A DNA stretch of 64,000 nt, taken from positions 62,001 through 126,000 of the forward strand of contig JAQBYN010000003.1 in assembly GCA_027622715.1 (NCBI GenBank), written 5' to 3'. The notes below the pieces were generated by a model. The model worked only from the letters and a program-made list of their open reading frames with translations. It searched no databases and had not been told where the DNA came from. Source of the stretch: Pseudomonadota bacterium. Its GTDB lineage: Bacteria; Pseudomonadota; Alphaproteobacteria; SHVP01. Positions 26,720 through 35,581 of the stretch are shown here, in pieces; within the stretch, counting starts at the first letter, position 1, and each line of letters begins with the position of its first letter. The position numbers and the translations under genes are program-made.

Positions 26720-29314
26720 ATGGACTTTGAGAAATACACGGATCGCTCCAAAGGGTTCGTTCAGGCTGCCCAAGACTTGGCTTTGCGGCGGAATCACCAA
26801 CGATTCACGCCAGAGCATCTCCTCTCCGTCCTCATCGACGACAAGGAGGGACTCGCCGCCAATCTTGTCGCGGCGGCCAGGGGGCGGGCCCAGGAAATCA
26901 AATCTGCGACCGACGCGGCGCTGGCAAAACTGCCCACAGTCGAGGGGAGCGGCGCTGGTCAGGTTTATTTGGCGCCCGAAACCGCACGCCTGTTCGAGGC
27001 GGCTGAACAGATCGCCGAGAAAGCGAGTGATCGATTCGTTACGGCCGAGCGATTGTTGCTGGCTTTGGCCATGGCCAAGGACTCGCCTGCCGCGAAGATC
27101 ATCGAGAACGCCGGCATCACACCGCAATCGCTCAACAGCGCAATCAACGACATCCGCAAAGGCCGAACGGCGGACAGCCCCGGTGCCGAGGCGCAGTACG
27201 ACGCGCTCAATCGCTATGCCCGCGACCTAACGGCCGCGGCAGCCGAGGGAAAACTCGATCCGGTCATTGGGCGGGACGAGGAAATAAGACGGACAATCCA
27301 AGTCCTTTCTCGGCGAACCAAGAACAACCCTGTCCTGATCGGCGAGCCCGGCGTTGGGAAAACGGCCATCGTCGAAGGGCTGGCGCTGAGAATCGTGAAC
27401 GGCGATGTCCCCGAGTCACTCAAGAACCGACGGCTAATGGCCCTCGATCTCGGCGCCATGGTGGCGGGCGCGAAGTACCGCGGCGAATTTGAAGAACGCC
27501 TCAAGGCCGTCTTGTCCGAAGTCGCTGCGGCGGCCGGCGAAATCGTCCTCTTCATCGATGAAATGCACACGTTGGTCGGCGCTGGCGCGGCTGAAGGCTC
27601 AATGGACGCGTCGAACCTGTTGAAGCCGGCGTTGGCTCGCGGCGAACTTCATTGCGTCGGGGCAACAACGCTCGACGAATATCGCAAGCATGTCGAAAAG
27701 GATGCGGCTCTTGCGCGGCGGTTCCAGGCGGTTTTTGTCAGCGAACCGACCGTCGAGGACACCATTTCGATTCTGCGCGGTCTAAAAGAGAAATACGAAC
27801 TCCATCACGGCGTTCGCATCACGGACAGCGCCATCGTCGCCGCGGCAACAATGTCGAACCGCTACATCAGCGACCGGTTCCTCCCGGACAAGGCGATCGA
27901 CCTGGTCGACGAGGCGGCAAGTCGTCTGCGGATGGAAGTTGATTCCAAGCCCGAAGAGCTCGACGAGCTCGATCGGCGCGTCATCCAGCTCAAGATCGAA
28001 CGGGAGGCGTTGAAGAAGGAAACCGATAAGGCGTCCAAGGACCGTCTTGGCGTCTTGCAAAAAGACCTCGCAGAGCTCGAGCAAAAGGCCGACGCGTTAA
28101 CCGCAAGCTGGGAGTCCGAAAAGCAGCACCTTGCGGGCTCGCAAAAACTAAAAGAGCAATTAGAGGTTGCCCGCAACGCGCTGGACATTGCGCAGCGAGA
28201 AGGCAACCTCGCCAAGGCGGGGGAACTGACCTACGGCGTCATCCCTGATCTTGAACGTCGCATCGGCGAATCGGAGACCAGCCAAAGCGGCGCGCTGTTA
28301 GATGAAGAGGTGCGCGAAGAGCACGTCGCGGCGGTCGTGTCGCGGTGGACCGGAATCCCGGTCGACAAGATGCTTGCCGGTGAACGAGAAAAACTGCTGG
28401 CGATGGAATCGGTGATCGGCGCCAGAGTCGTCGGCCAGGACCGTGCGATCGAAGTCGTATCGAATGCGGTTCGCCGTGCCCGCGCAGGGCTACAAGATCC
28501 GCACCGTCCTATCGGTTCGTTTTTGTTTCTTGGCCCCACCGGTGTGGGCAAGACCGAACTGACGAAGTCTCTTGCGGCATTCCTGTTTGACGATGAAACC
28601 GCCATGGTCCGATTGGATATGTCGGAATACATGGAGAAACATTCGGTGGCACGGCTTATCGGCGCGCCACCGGGCTACGTCGGATACGAGGAAGGTGGTG
28701 CCCTCACTGAAGCGGTACGTCGCCGGCCCTATCAGGTGATTTTGTTCGACGAGGTAGAAAAGGCTCACGGCGACGTCTTCAATGTTTTGCTTCAGGTGCT
28801 CGACGACGGCCGGCTCACCGATGGTCAGGGCCGGACGGTGGATTTTGCCAACACCCTGATCATTTTGACTTCGAACCTCGGTTCGGAATATCTCGCGGCC
28901 CTGCCCGATGGGGCCGATGCATCGGATGCCGAAGCCGACGTGATGGAGGTTGTGCGTAGTGCATTCCGGCCGGAGTTCTTGAACCGGTTGGACGACGTCA
29001 TCCTGTTCGGGCGCCTGAGTCGGCGCAACATGGATACGATTGTCGACATCCAGGTAAGCCGACTTGAATCGCTGTTGTCGGACCGCAAGATCACCCTTGA
29101 GCTTAACGAGTCCGCGCGTGCCTGGCTGGCAAATGCTGGCTACGACCCCGTCTACGGCGCGCGACCGCTGCGCCGGGTTATTCAGCGCAGTCTTCAGGAC
29201 GAATTGGCGACTCTGATACTCGCTGGGTCGGTCGGTGAAGGCGATGTGGTACGGGTCTCGGCTGGCGACTCGGCGCTCGTCCTTAGCCCGTCCAAAGCCG
29301 CCGCGCCCGATTAG
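26720..29314 (+). CDS. clpB: ATP-dependent disaggregase ClpB
   Basis: Hsp100 chaperone that with DnaK extracts proteins from aggregates. 864 aa: N-terminal Clp repeat domain (about 1-145), NBD1 with Walker A GEPGVGKT at 208-215 and [13 protein letters not shown], the coiled-coil middle domain (about 405-520) that marks ClpB rather than ClpA/C, NBD2 with Walker A GPTGVGKT and [11 protein letters not shown], and the C-terminal D2-small domain with [15 protein letters not shown]. Probable heat-shock control from the promoter at 26627-26656. Its stop shares TTAG with the stop of the convergent M23 gene. Confidence 0.98.
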   Translation: MDFEKYTDRSKGFVQAAQDLALRRNHQRFTPEHLLSVLIDDKEGLAANLVAAARGRAQEIKSATDAALAKLPTVEGSGAGQVYLAPETARLFEAAEQIAEKASDRFVTAERLLLALAMAKDSPAAKIIENAGITPQSLNSAINDIRKGRTADSPGAEAQYDALNRYARDLTAAAAEGKLDPVIGRDEEIRRTIQVLSRRTKNNPVLIGEPGVGKTAIVEGLALRIVNGDVPESLKNRRLMALDLGAMVAGAKYRGEFEERLKAVLSEVAAAAGEIVLFIDEMHTLVGAGAAEGSMDASNLLKPALARGELHCVGATTLDEYRKHVEKDAALARRFQAVFVSEPTVEDTISILRGLKEKYELHHGVRITDSAIVAAATMSNRYISDRFLPDKAIDLVDEAASRLRMEVDSKPEELDELDRRVIQLKIEREALKKETDKASKDRLGVLQKDLAELEQKADALTASWESEKQHLAGSQKLKEQLEVARNALDIAQREGNLAKAGELTYGVIPDLERRIGESETSQSGALLDEEVREEHVAAVVSRWTGIPVDKMLAGEREKLLAMESVIGARVVGQDRAIEVVSNAVRRARAGLQDPHRPIGSFLFLGPTGVGKTELTKSLAAFLFDDETAMVRLDMSEYMEKHSVARLIGAPPGYVGYEEGGALTEAVRRRPYQVILFDEVEKAHGDVFNVLLQVLDDGRLTDGQGRTVDFANTLIILTSNLGSEYLAALPDGADASDAEADVMEVVRSAFRPEFLNRLDDVILFGRLSRRNMDTIVDIQVSRLESLLSDRKITLELNESARAWLANAGYDPVYGARPLRRVIQRSLQDELATLILAGSVGEGDVVRVSAGDSALVLSPSKAAAPD

Positions 29315-30687
29315 TCGTTGGCGGCGGTCTGTAGCGGTCTAATCAGACCGGCAAATGTTGCTTCGAGTGCTGTGCGGTTGGACTGGAACGCGCGCAGCGC
29401 GTCGCCGGCCAGTTTCTGACCCGTTGGCAGCTTGAGACTAAGCGGGTTGATCTGGGCGGTGCCGCGGTGAATCTCGTAGTGCAGGTGGGGCCCGGTCGAC
29501 ATCCCCGTTGTGCCAACATACGCGACAATCTGACCCTGCTTGACGCGCGTGCCGACGCGCACACCCTTGGAAAAACCCTTCAAATGCGCGTACGCGGATT
29601 TGTATGACGCGTTGTGGCGTATTCTAAGGTATCTGCCATACGCGCCATTCGTACCGGCGAATTCGACGACACCGTCGCCTGCAGCCATAACCGGGGTCCC
29701 ACGGGGCGCCGAAAAATCGACACCGCGATGCATCCGCGTGTATCCCAATATCGGGTGTTTGCGTTTGCCGTACCGCGACGATAGGCGGGCGCCATCAACT
29801 GGCGTCCGCAACAATGCTTTGCGGACGCTTTCACCATTCTCGTTGAAGTAATCGACGTTGCCATCAGCGAGTTCGTGCCGAATAAGCCGCAGCTCCGTTC
29901 CACTCAGGGACAACGACGCCATCAGAATGTTGCCGGTTTTGACGCGGTTCCCGTCGGGATCGACATGCGTCTCAAACATGATCTCGAAGCGGTCATTGCG
30001 CTGAATGTCGCGTTGAAAGTCGACATCCCAGCTGTAGATGCGAATCAGGTCCATGATAAGCCGATCAGGGACGCCTTCGGCATTCATGGCCTGGAAAAGA
30101 CTGTCTTGGATCAATCCGTTCGTCGCGACCACGGCCAACGACAGCGGCTTCTCGATCGCTTCGGAGAAAAAGCGCTTTTCGTCGATTCGGTGCGCGACGA
30201 CCGTTCTCACCGCGTCCAGCGGTATGACGACCGAAACTAAGTGAAGATCGGATTCGGTATCCAGTGCGACTTGAATGCGTTGGCCGGCCCGCAGTGCGCG
30301 CGGGTCAAAGACATCTTGCAGTGCGACAATCGCCTGATGCGCTTCTGCACCTGGGACACCCGCCCGCAATAACGTCTCCATAAGATTCGAGCCGTTCTTG
30401 ACGGTCTCTTCTCGCGCTACCGCGAGGGGGCGTCGATTGTTTTGGAGAGAGATTTCGGAGAGTAAGAGGGCTTTATCGAGCGGCAACGCGCTCAGCCGAA
30501 GGTCATCGACCGTGTCGTACGGTGTTTGGTTGCGGGCTGAGAGAACGCCCGGCGCGAGCAACGGAAGCCCGACGGCCGCAAATACAGCTCCAACTAGAAC
30601 GCCCCAGGTAAACATGCGTTGATTGCCGCCAACGGTGGCGGGGGCCCGGCGTAACCGGCGGCGGATTCTGGTGATAAAGCTGACCAT
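29311..30687 (-). CDS. M23 family metallopeptidase, membrane-anchored murein hydrolase-like
   Basis: A 458 aa envelope protein. A basic N-terminus and one transmembrane helix (about 26-46, [20 protein letters not shown]) precede a long periplasmic region with an OapA/LysM-like segment ([11 protein letters not shown]) and the C-terminal LytM/M23 zinc peptidase domain. The zinc ligands are present: H320 and D324 in [10 protein letters not shown] and H403 of GPHLHYEIH, with H401 as catalytic partner. These enzymes cut peptidoglycan crosslinks (MepM/YebA type). ATG 30687 is used, with AGG six bases upstream; a TTG at 30765 would add 26 hydrophobic residues and cannot be excluded. Confidence 0.9.
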   Translation of the reverse strand: MVSFITRIRRRLRRAPATVGGNQRMFTWGVLVGAVFAAVGLPLLAPGVLSARNQTPYDTVDDLRLSALPLDKALLLSEISLQNNRRPLAVAREETVKNGSNLMETLLRAGVPGAEAHQAIVALQDVFDPRALRAGQRIQVALDTESDLHLVSVVIPLDAVRTVVAHRIDEKRFFSEAIEKPLSLAVVATNGLIQDSLFQAMNAEGVPDRLIMDLIRIYSWDVDFQRDIQRNDRFEIMFETHVDPDGNRVKTGNILMASLSLSGTELRLIRHELADGNVDYFNENGESVRKALLRTPVDGARLSSRYGKRKHPILGYTRMHRGVDFSAPRGTPVMAAGDGVVEFAGTNGAYGRYLRIRHNASYKSAYAHLKGFSKGVRVGTRVKQGQIVAYVGTTGMSTGPHLHYEIHRGTAQINPLSLKLPTGQKLAGDALRAFQSNRTALEATFAGLIRPLQTAAND

Positions 30688-30837
30688 TGCGACCTGGATC
30701 AAGAATGCGGTCGCCACGATGCGAATCCGCGCGCCAGATGTCAACAAAAAAATCTTATAAATCAAGGCTCTCTAGCTCAAACTTAAGAGACTAGACAGGG
30801 TGCTTCGTTGGCCCTGACGCCGGGATTGAGCGAAGGT

Positions 30838-32238
30838 TCAGTTGGTGATGTGCCGCTCAAATGATTGCGTTTGGTAGGTCCAGAACTGCAGCTGCGCGCT
30901 CCAATGATCCGGCGGCAGACCTGCCTTTCGCAGCAAATGTTGAAAGAAGGTTCGGCGGTCAGGGAGCTGTTGCCATACCTGGGGCAGGAACGTCGCCCGC
31001 AGTTTGTCATCACGAAGGATGAGCCCGTCGACGCCGGGCCTAAGGCTGGCCAATAGGGCGTCCTCGGTTGGTGCCTTGAGCGGCGCCGGTTCGCTGAGCA
31101 CGGACACCTCGATCGACGTCAATTGCTGAAAGTCAGCCTCGTCGAGCGGCGCAAAGCGCGGATCGCGAAAACCTGCAGCAAACCCGTTTTCAGCAACGTC
31201 GACGATCAAGGGCCGATGCGCCGCCAATGATCCAATACACCCGCGCAACCGGTTGCCTTGTTTCACCGTGACGAAACTCGCCGCTTGGTTCGATAGGGCC
31301 GGCTCGTACGCCGAAGGGTTTAGCGCGAGCGGCTCGCCGGTTTCGAGACCGTGGCGCAGCGCGCGCTCGGCAACATGAAGCAATACCTCGCCGGCGCTGT
31401 CAGGCAATTTTCCCTGCGCAAAATTGTAGAAGCTCAGCGATGCATACCCGACGACGCGATCCTTCGAGCCCGCCGTGTCCCCCGAGTTTCGTCTGTCGAG
31501 AAGTTCAGCCCTTAATCCAGCGGATCTCGCAACGCCGAGCAGCCCTTTGATGGGTATCCGCCCACAGGCACCCGCGTCGGCAATCGCGGCATCATCAAAG
31601 CGTAGGATTGCATCCACGGTTCCTTCGTCGAGGCGTTGGGCACTTTCATAATCGAGGTAGTGACTGAGGTCGGAGCTGATCACAACAAGGGTACCGGGGG
31701 TGGCGGTCATAGCAGAGATGACATCCGAAACGAGCGCCGGCGGCACCGACCCCACGACCAACGGGATCAATGCGAAATCGTCGAGCGCGCGCTGGAGAAA
31801 TGGGAGTTGCACCTCAAGGCTATGTTCTTCGGCATGCGCATCGTCGCGAATAGCAACCTGGGTCATGCTGGACAAGGCCGCGATCGCGTCGACGTCGACC
31901 GGAATGGTGCCGAGCGGTGTACGAAAGGCTGCGACACTTGGTGCTGCCAGGCCCTGAAACGCCACGCGATGCGCCGGACCAAGCAGAAGGACGCGGTGAA
32001 TTCGCGACCGAAATCGCGCCAAGAGTTGGTAAGCGGGCGCCGCGATTGCGCCGGAATACACGTAGCCCGCGTGGGGCACGACGACAGCGTAGGGCGGCTG
32101 ATTGTGTGGCGGACCCTGTGAAGGTCGGGCAATCGAAAGAAATGCGTCGACGGTCTTGGCCAGTTCCGCCGGGTCTTGCGGGTAGAACAACCCGGCGACC
32201 GCGGGTTGGCGGACCGCTGATGGGTGCAGTTCGCTCAT
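30838..32238 (-). CDS. Fused AmmeMemoRadiSam proteins B and A (Memo domain + AMMECR1 domain)
   Basis: A 466 aa fusion. Residues 1-275 are the Memo domain (AmmeMemoRadiSam system B). All residues that line the metal site of human MEMO1 appear here: H56 (VVPHAGYVYSG), H90 (LLGPAHRV), H193 (SSDLSHYL) and C225 (ACGRIPI). Residues 285-466 are the AMMECR1 domain (system A) with its invariant LRGCIG at 331-336. The partner radical SAM gene starts 52 bp away on the other strand, so both probably share a regulatory region. The system's reaction is not established; MEMO1 is reported to bind iron or copper. Domain assignments are strong; function is open. Confidence 0.93.
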   Translation of the reverse strand: MSELHPSAVRQPAVAGLFYPQDPAELAKTVDAFLSIARPSQGPPHNQPPYAVVVPHAGYVYSGAIAAPAYQLLARFRSRIHRVLLLGPAHRVAFQGLAAPSVAAFRTPLGTIPVDVDAIAALSSMTQVAIRDDAHAEEHSLEVQLPFLQRALDDFALIPLVVGSVPPALVSDVISAMTATPGTLVVISSDLSHYLDYESAQRLDEGTVDAILRFDDAAIADAGACGRIPIKGLLGVARSAGLRAELLDRRNSGDTAGSKDRVVGYASLSFYNFAQGKLPDSAGEVLLHVAERALRHGLETGEPLALNPSAYEPALSNQAASFVTVKQGNRLRGCIGSLAAHRPLIVDVAENGFAAGFRDPRFAPLDEADFQQLTSIEVSVLSEPAPLKAPTEDALLASLRPGVDGLILRDDKLRATFLPQVWQQLPDRRTFFQHLLRKAGLPPDHWSAQLQFWTYQTQSFERHITN

Positions 32239-32290
32239 GTCACCCCAATCCTACTAAGATGGTGGCCCGATGATATCGTGTAATTAGGCT

Positions 32291-33478
32291 ATGTCCGAAC
32301 GTGTCACAGATGCCGTGCTTGCCGCGCCATCAACGCGCCCGGGCCGCTATTGGCACCGTCTCGACGATGGCCGCGTCCAGTGCGACCTGTGCCCTCGGTT
32401 CTGCCGTCTTCACGACGGCCAACGCGGCCTATGTTTTGTCCGCGCCGCCGGTCCCGAAGGGATGGTGCTGACGAGCTACGGTCGCTCCAGCGGCTTTTGT
32501 GTCGACCCCATCGAAAAGAAGCCGCTGAACCACTTTCTTCCCGGCACCCCGGTGCTCTCGTTCGGCACCGCCGGGTGCAACCTCACCTGCAAGTTCTGTC
32601 AGAACTGGGACATGAGCAAATCGCGCGAGATGGATACCTTGGCCGACGCGGCCTCGCCCGAAACATTGGCACGCGCGGCCGCCGAACTAGGCTGTCGCTC
32701 CGTTGCCTTCACCTATAACGATCCCGTCATATTCCTTGAGTATGCGGTTGATGTCGCCGCCGCCTGTCGCGAAACTGGCATCAAGCGCGTTGCCGTTTCC
32801 GCCGGCTACGTCACGCCGCCGGCGCGCGCGGAATTCTTTTCGGAAATAGACGCCGTGAATATTGATCTGAAGGCATTCACCGAGGACTTCTATCGCAAGA
32901 TATGTGGCGGCCACCTCCAGCCCGTTCTTGATACGTTGAAATATCTCGTTAACGAGACCACGGTATGGACCGAAATAACGACGCTTCTCATTCCCGATGA
33001 GAACGACTCTGACGGTGAACTGAGCGCGATGTGTGCCTGGATCGCGGAGAACCTGGGCGCCGATGTGCCGCTGCATTTCTCGGCGTTCCATCCGGACTGG
33101 AAAATGCAAAATCATGGACGCACGCCGCATGCAACGCTGTCTCGTGCGAGACAGATCGCGATGCAACATGGGCTGCGCTACGTCTATGTCGGTAACGTGC
33201 ATGACCCAGAAGGGTCGAGCACGTATTGCCACGGCTGCGGCACGCGCCTGATCGAGCGAGACTGGTATCAACTGGGCGGATGGGCGCTCGATGATCGCGG
33301 GCATTGCCTGGCGTGCGGTGAACTCATGGCTGGCGTGATCGATGGACCGCCGGGCGACTGGGGGCGGCAGCGCTTACCGGTTCGGCTCCATGACTTCGAG
33401 CCCGGCGGGCGCAAACACAATCAGCCGGTTGGTCTTGCTACCAACATTCGGCGTCGTCCGACACGGGGTGCGCCCTAA
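32291..33478 (+). CDS. AmmeMemoRadiSam system radical SAM enzyme
   Basis: A 395 aa radical SAM protein of the AmrS family. The 4Fe-4S cluster motif C-x3-C-x2-C is at C96, C100 and C103 (GCNLTCKFCQNWD). Upstream is a Cys motif CDLCPRFC-x8-GLC typical of this family and of pyruvate-formate-lyase activase-like enzymes. The C-terminal part has a second Cys set (YCHGCGTRLI and CLACGEL) that may bind zinc or a further cluster. Divergent from the fused Memo-AMMECR1 gene. The substrate is unknown. The stop shares CTAA with the convergent transglycosylase-like gene. Confidence 0.93.
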   Translation: MSERVTDAVLAAPSTRPGRYWHRLDDGRVQCDLCPRFCRLHDGQRGLCFVRAAGPEGMVLTSYGRSSGFCVDPIEKKPLNHFLPGTPVLSFGTAGCNLTCKFCQNWDMSKSREMDTLADAASPETLARAAAELGCRSVAFTYNDPVIFLEYAVDVAAACRETGIKRVAVSAGYVTPPARAEFFSEIDAVNIDLKAFTEDFYRKICGGHLQPVLDTLKYLVNETTVWTEITTLLIPDENDSDGELSAMCAWIAENLGADVPLHFSAFHPDWKMQNHGRTPHATLSRARQIAMQHGLRYVYVGNVHDPEGSSTYCHGCGTRLIERDWYQLGGWALDDRGHCLACGELMAGVIDGPPGDWGRQRLPVRLHDFEPGGRKHNQPVGLATNIRRRPTRGAP

Positions 33479-34149
33479 CTGTCGGTCGGTGCGGCAGTTT
33501 CAGCTCGTGCGGCGCGGAGCGCCTGCTGGCGCTGCCGATAGGCGGCTTTCACGGCTTCGCGGCGAAGCTGGGCGTTACGGACCCGCTCGTCGCGCCATAG
33601 TGTTTTGACCTTCAACAGGTAGCCTTGCGCGCGCACCGGTGTGGCAGAGTGATAGCGCCCGATTGCCCGGTCCCAGGACCGTGTTTCTTGAAAGAGGTCT
33701 CGCAGGAATCCGGCGGAGTAGTCCGCGTTCGCTGCTGGTTCGAAGGCTTCGGATAGATCGTCGAAGGCGTCGGGGTGGTACCGCAGGTTGACCTGCATGC
33801 AGCCGACGTCGATGTTGCGAACGCCTTGCGCTTGGAGCCGCCGAACGGCGGCGATCGCCGAGTCCTTGTCATCGAAATACATCGATTTTGACCCCGACGT
33901 GACTGTCCAAGGCCAGGGGTAGCTGGCGCGCTGACCGGGATGCCAACGTCCGCTCTCCGCCAGGGAAATAGCCGAGAGCACTAATTTTGGTAGTTGATGC
34001 CGCTGTTCGGCGGCGAGCGTATGCGCTCGGCAAATCTGTCCTACCGCCGGCGAGAAAGGGGTTCCCCCGGCGAAGGCGACCGTGCTCGTTGAGAACAGCA
34101 GGAATGCGCCTATAGCGAGCAATAGCGGGAAACGGTGTGTGGGCGTCAT
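33475..34149 (-). CDS. Lytic transglycosylase-like (SLT domain) exported protein
   Basis: A 224 aa protein with a Sec signal peptide (1-29, FPLLLAIGAFLLFSTSTVAFA) and a Slt-type lysozyme-fold domain. The probable catalytic Glu is in SAISLAESGRW (about residue 64); MQVNLRYHPDAF and the DYSAGFLRDLF segment are typical of transglycosylases that cleave the glycan strand of peptidoglycan. The C-terminal 40 residues are basic and helical. ATG 34149 has GGAGAA upstream at good spacing. The frame extends further upstream but without a signal. Related proteins are often found with flagellar or secretion systems; none is near here. Confidence 0.88.
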   Translation of the reverse strand: MTPTHRFPLLLAIGAFLLFSTSTVAFAGGTPFSPAVGQICRAHTLAAEQRHQLPKLVLSAISLAESGRWHPGQRASYPWPWTVTSGSKSMYFDDKDSAIAAVRRLQAQGVRNIDVGCMQVNLRYHPDAFDDLSEAFEPAANADYSAGFLRDLFQETRSWDRAIGRYHSATPVRAQGYLLKVKTLWRDERVRNAQLRREAVKAAYRQRQQALRAARAETAAPTDS

Positions 34150-34261
34150 CGGGTTCTCCGTGAGCGGCGTTACCGCACAGATGCGAACGCCATGCCAAAC
34201 ACGACCATGTTGCAAAAACGCAACTAGTGTCACAATTCTGCGCCAGTCTGGGATTATTCGT

Positions 34262-34291
34262 TTGGTCGATTTTAGCGAGACCCACTATATC
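34262..34291 (+). promoter_or_regulatory. Putative promoter of the small RNA at 34297
   Basis: TTGGTC (34262-34267) and TATATC (34286-34291) with an 18-base spacer resemble -35 and -10 boxes. The predicted start falls at or just before the first hairpin of the RNA. Match to consensus is partial. Confidence 0.4.
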
Positions 34292-34296
34292 TAGTG

Positions 34297-34396
34297 TTCG
34301 GTATCGTTAGTCTCATGCCAACGATACCGAATACCCTTTCTGGGTATTTCCTCCCTAAACTCGGGCCCTCCTGCATCGTAGGTGGGCCCCTTTTTC
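34297..34396 (+). ncRNA. Small regulatory RNA of the mmgR / alpha-r8 (suhB-like) type
   Basis: About 100 nt with three successive hairpins and no reading frame. Hairpin 1 is a perfect 12 bp stem, TTCGGTATCGTT (34297-34308) with AACGATACCGAA (34320-34331). Hairpin 2 pairs ATACCC (34331-34336) with GGGTAT (34342-34347). A single-stranded stretch follows with the ten bases TTTCCTCCCT at 34347-34356. This is the invariant core I recall for the alphaproteobacterial mmgR/alpha-r8 RNAs, and it is complementary to Shine-Dalgarno sequences. Hairpin 3 is an intrinsic terminator. In Sinorhizobium, MmgR limits polyhydroxybutyrate accumulation through phasin mRNAs. Family naming is from memory; the RNA structure is directly visible. 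Confidence 0.78.
34363..34395 (+). terminator. Intrinsic terminator of the small RNA
   Basis: GGGCCC-T-CCT, loop GCATCGT, AGG-T-GGGCCC, then C and five T. A strong stem with one T-T mismatch and a U-tract on the plus strand. It ends the RNA before the tail of the convergent amidohydrolase gene at 34406. Confidence 0.85.
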
Positions 34397-34405
34397 GTCG
34401 CGACG

Positions 34406-35317
34406 CTACTGTGCCGCGTCGGCAAAAACTTGCGGCGGTGCACGCAAAGCGCGCGGGTCAACGGTAGCCAGACTCGCGATCAATTTTCCCAGATCCTCGA
34501 CAAGCTTGGCCATCCCCGAGGCCCGCGTGATTGTGCTTTCGTCCATATAAAGAGCGCGATTGACCTCGACCTGAAGGGCATGAATCCCACTGTTGGGTCG
34601 GCCGTAGTTTTGGGTCACGAAACCGCCCGCATAAGGGTCGTTGCGCGCGACGGAGTAGCCCATCGCGGTGAGACAATTTTCGAACAAATCGACAATCGCC
34701 GGATCGCAGCTCGTTCCAAAGCGATCCCCCAGGACGAAGTCGCTACGCCGCCGGCCGGAGTCGCCCTCAATCGCCGTGCCGGTAGACGGCATCGAATGAC
34801 AGTCGACCAAAACAGCGGCGCCGAATTTCGCGCGCGTCGCAACAAGCAGTTGCTTGATCATCGCGTGATACGGAAAGTAGAGCCGGTCAATTCGGCGTTC
34901 GACCTCGGCAAAACTGAGTTTCTTTCGATATATCTCCGCCCCGTTGCTGACCACGCGCGCGATAGTGCCCAAGCCAACCGACACCCGCGCCGAGCGCGAA
35001 TTGACGAAGCTGGGCAGTGGGTCGGCGAACATTTTCGGGTCCAGCTCGTAAGGTTCGCGGTTGGGGTCGAGATAGGCACGAGGAAAGAGCGCGCAGATGA
35101 GCGGTCCGCCCAGCGCTGGGGCCCGGCCAAAGAGTTCGTGGACGAAACAGTCTTCTGATCGGCGAATGGCGATCGCATCCAGGCGGGATTGGGCGAGAAA
35201 TTCCTTCGAGTAATTGTCACCGGAATGCGGCGACGCGAACACAAATGGCAACATTTGTTCATGCGGCCGGATGAGCTCGTATGCCTCGTTTTGAAGGACG
35301 TCAAAGGGGCGATCCAT
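34406..35317 (-). CDS. N-formylglutamate amidohydrolase family protein (copy 1)
   Basis: A 303 aa member of the FGase (HutG-like) family of zinc amidohydrolases, which release formate from N-formylglutamate in one route of histidine breakdown. Marks are FVFASPHSGDNYSKEFL near the N-terminus (metal His), GTIARVVSNGAEIY, the central VDCHSMPS, and NDPYAGGFVTQNYG. No hut genes for histidine use lie nearby, so the true substrate may be a different formyl- or carboxy-amide. A second, more divergent copy is at 49233. ATG 35317 starts the protein (MDRPFDVLQ). Confidence 0.87.
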   Translation of the reverse strand: MDRPFDVLQNEAYELIRPHEQMLPFVFASPHSGDNYSKEFLAQSRLDAIAIRRSEDCFVHELFGRAPALGGPLICALFPRAYLDPNREPYELDPKMFADPLPSFVNSRSARVSVGLGTIARVVSNGAEIYRKKLSFAEVERRIDRLYFPYHAMIKQLLVATRAKFGAAVLVDCHSMPSTGTAIEGDSGRRRSDFVLGDRFGTSCDPAIVDLFENCLTAMGYSVARNDPYAGGFVTQNYGRPNSGIHALQVEVNRALYMDESTITRASGMAKLVEDLGKLIASLATVDPRALRAPPQVFADAAQ

Positions 35318-35424
35318 GGTCGTCAGACTACCCGGTTTGCGGGTTTCAAGGCAGGCGAAATGGATGTATCGGTCCCGCGGGACTTGAAACCACCGGATAA
35401 ATGCCGGTAAGAGTGGCGCCGCGC

Positions 35425-35499
35425 GGGCGCGTAGCTCAGTGGGAGAGCACTACGTTGACATCGTAGGGGTCGCTGGTTCAATCCCAGCCGCGCCCACCA
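35425..35499 (+). tRNA. tRNA-Val (anticodon GAC)
   Basis: Full cloverleaf by eye: acceptor GGGCGCG pairs with CGCGCCC, followed by discriminator A and encoded CCA. D arm GCTCAGTGGGAGAGC. Anticodon stem CTACG/CGTAG closes the loop TTGACAT with anticodon GAC. T arm GCTGG-TTCAATC-CCAGC. A weak promoter (TTGAAA at 35384-35389, TAAGAG 18 bases on) lies just upstream. Confidence 0.95.
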
Positions 35500-35581
35500 C
35501 GCTTCTTTTCCAAGTGTTTGATCTTGGTCTCTTCGGGCTCGGTTGCCGCAGGCCGTAAGCCGTTTCGTGCTAGGTTTTGCG

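Noticed and set aside
34382-35158. 258-codon plus-strand frame opposite the N-formylglutamate amidohydrolase gene
   Set aside because: It begins inside the sRNA terminator and mirrors a well-supported gene.
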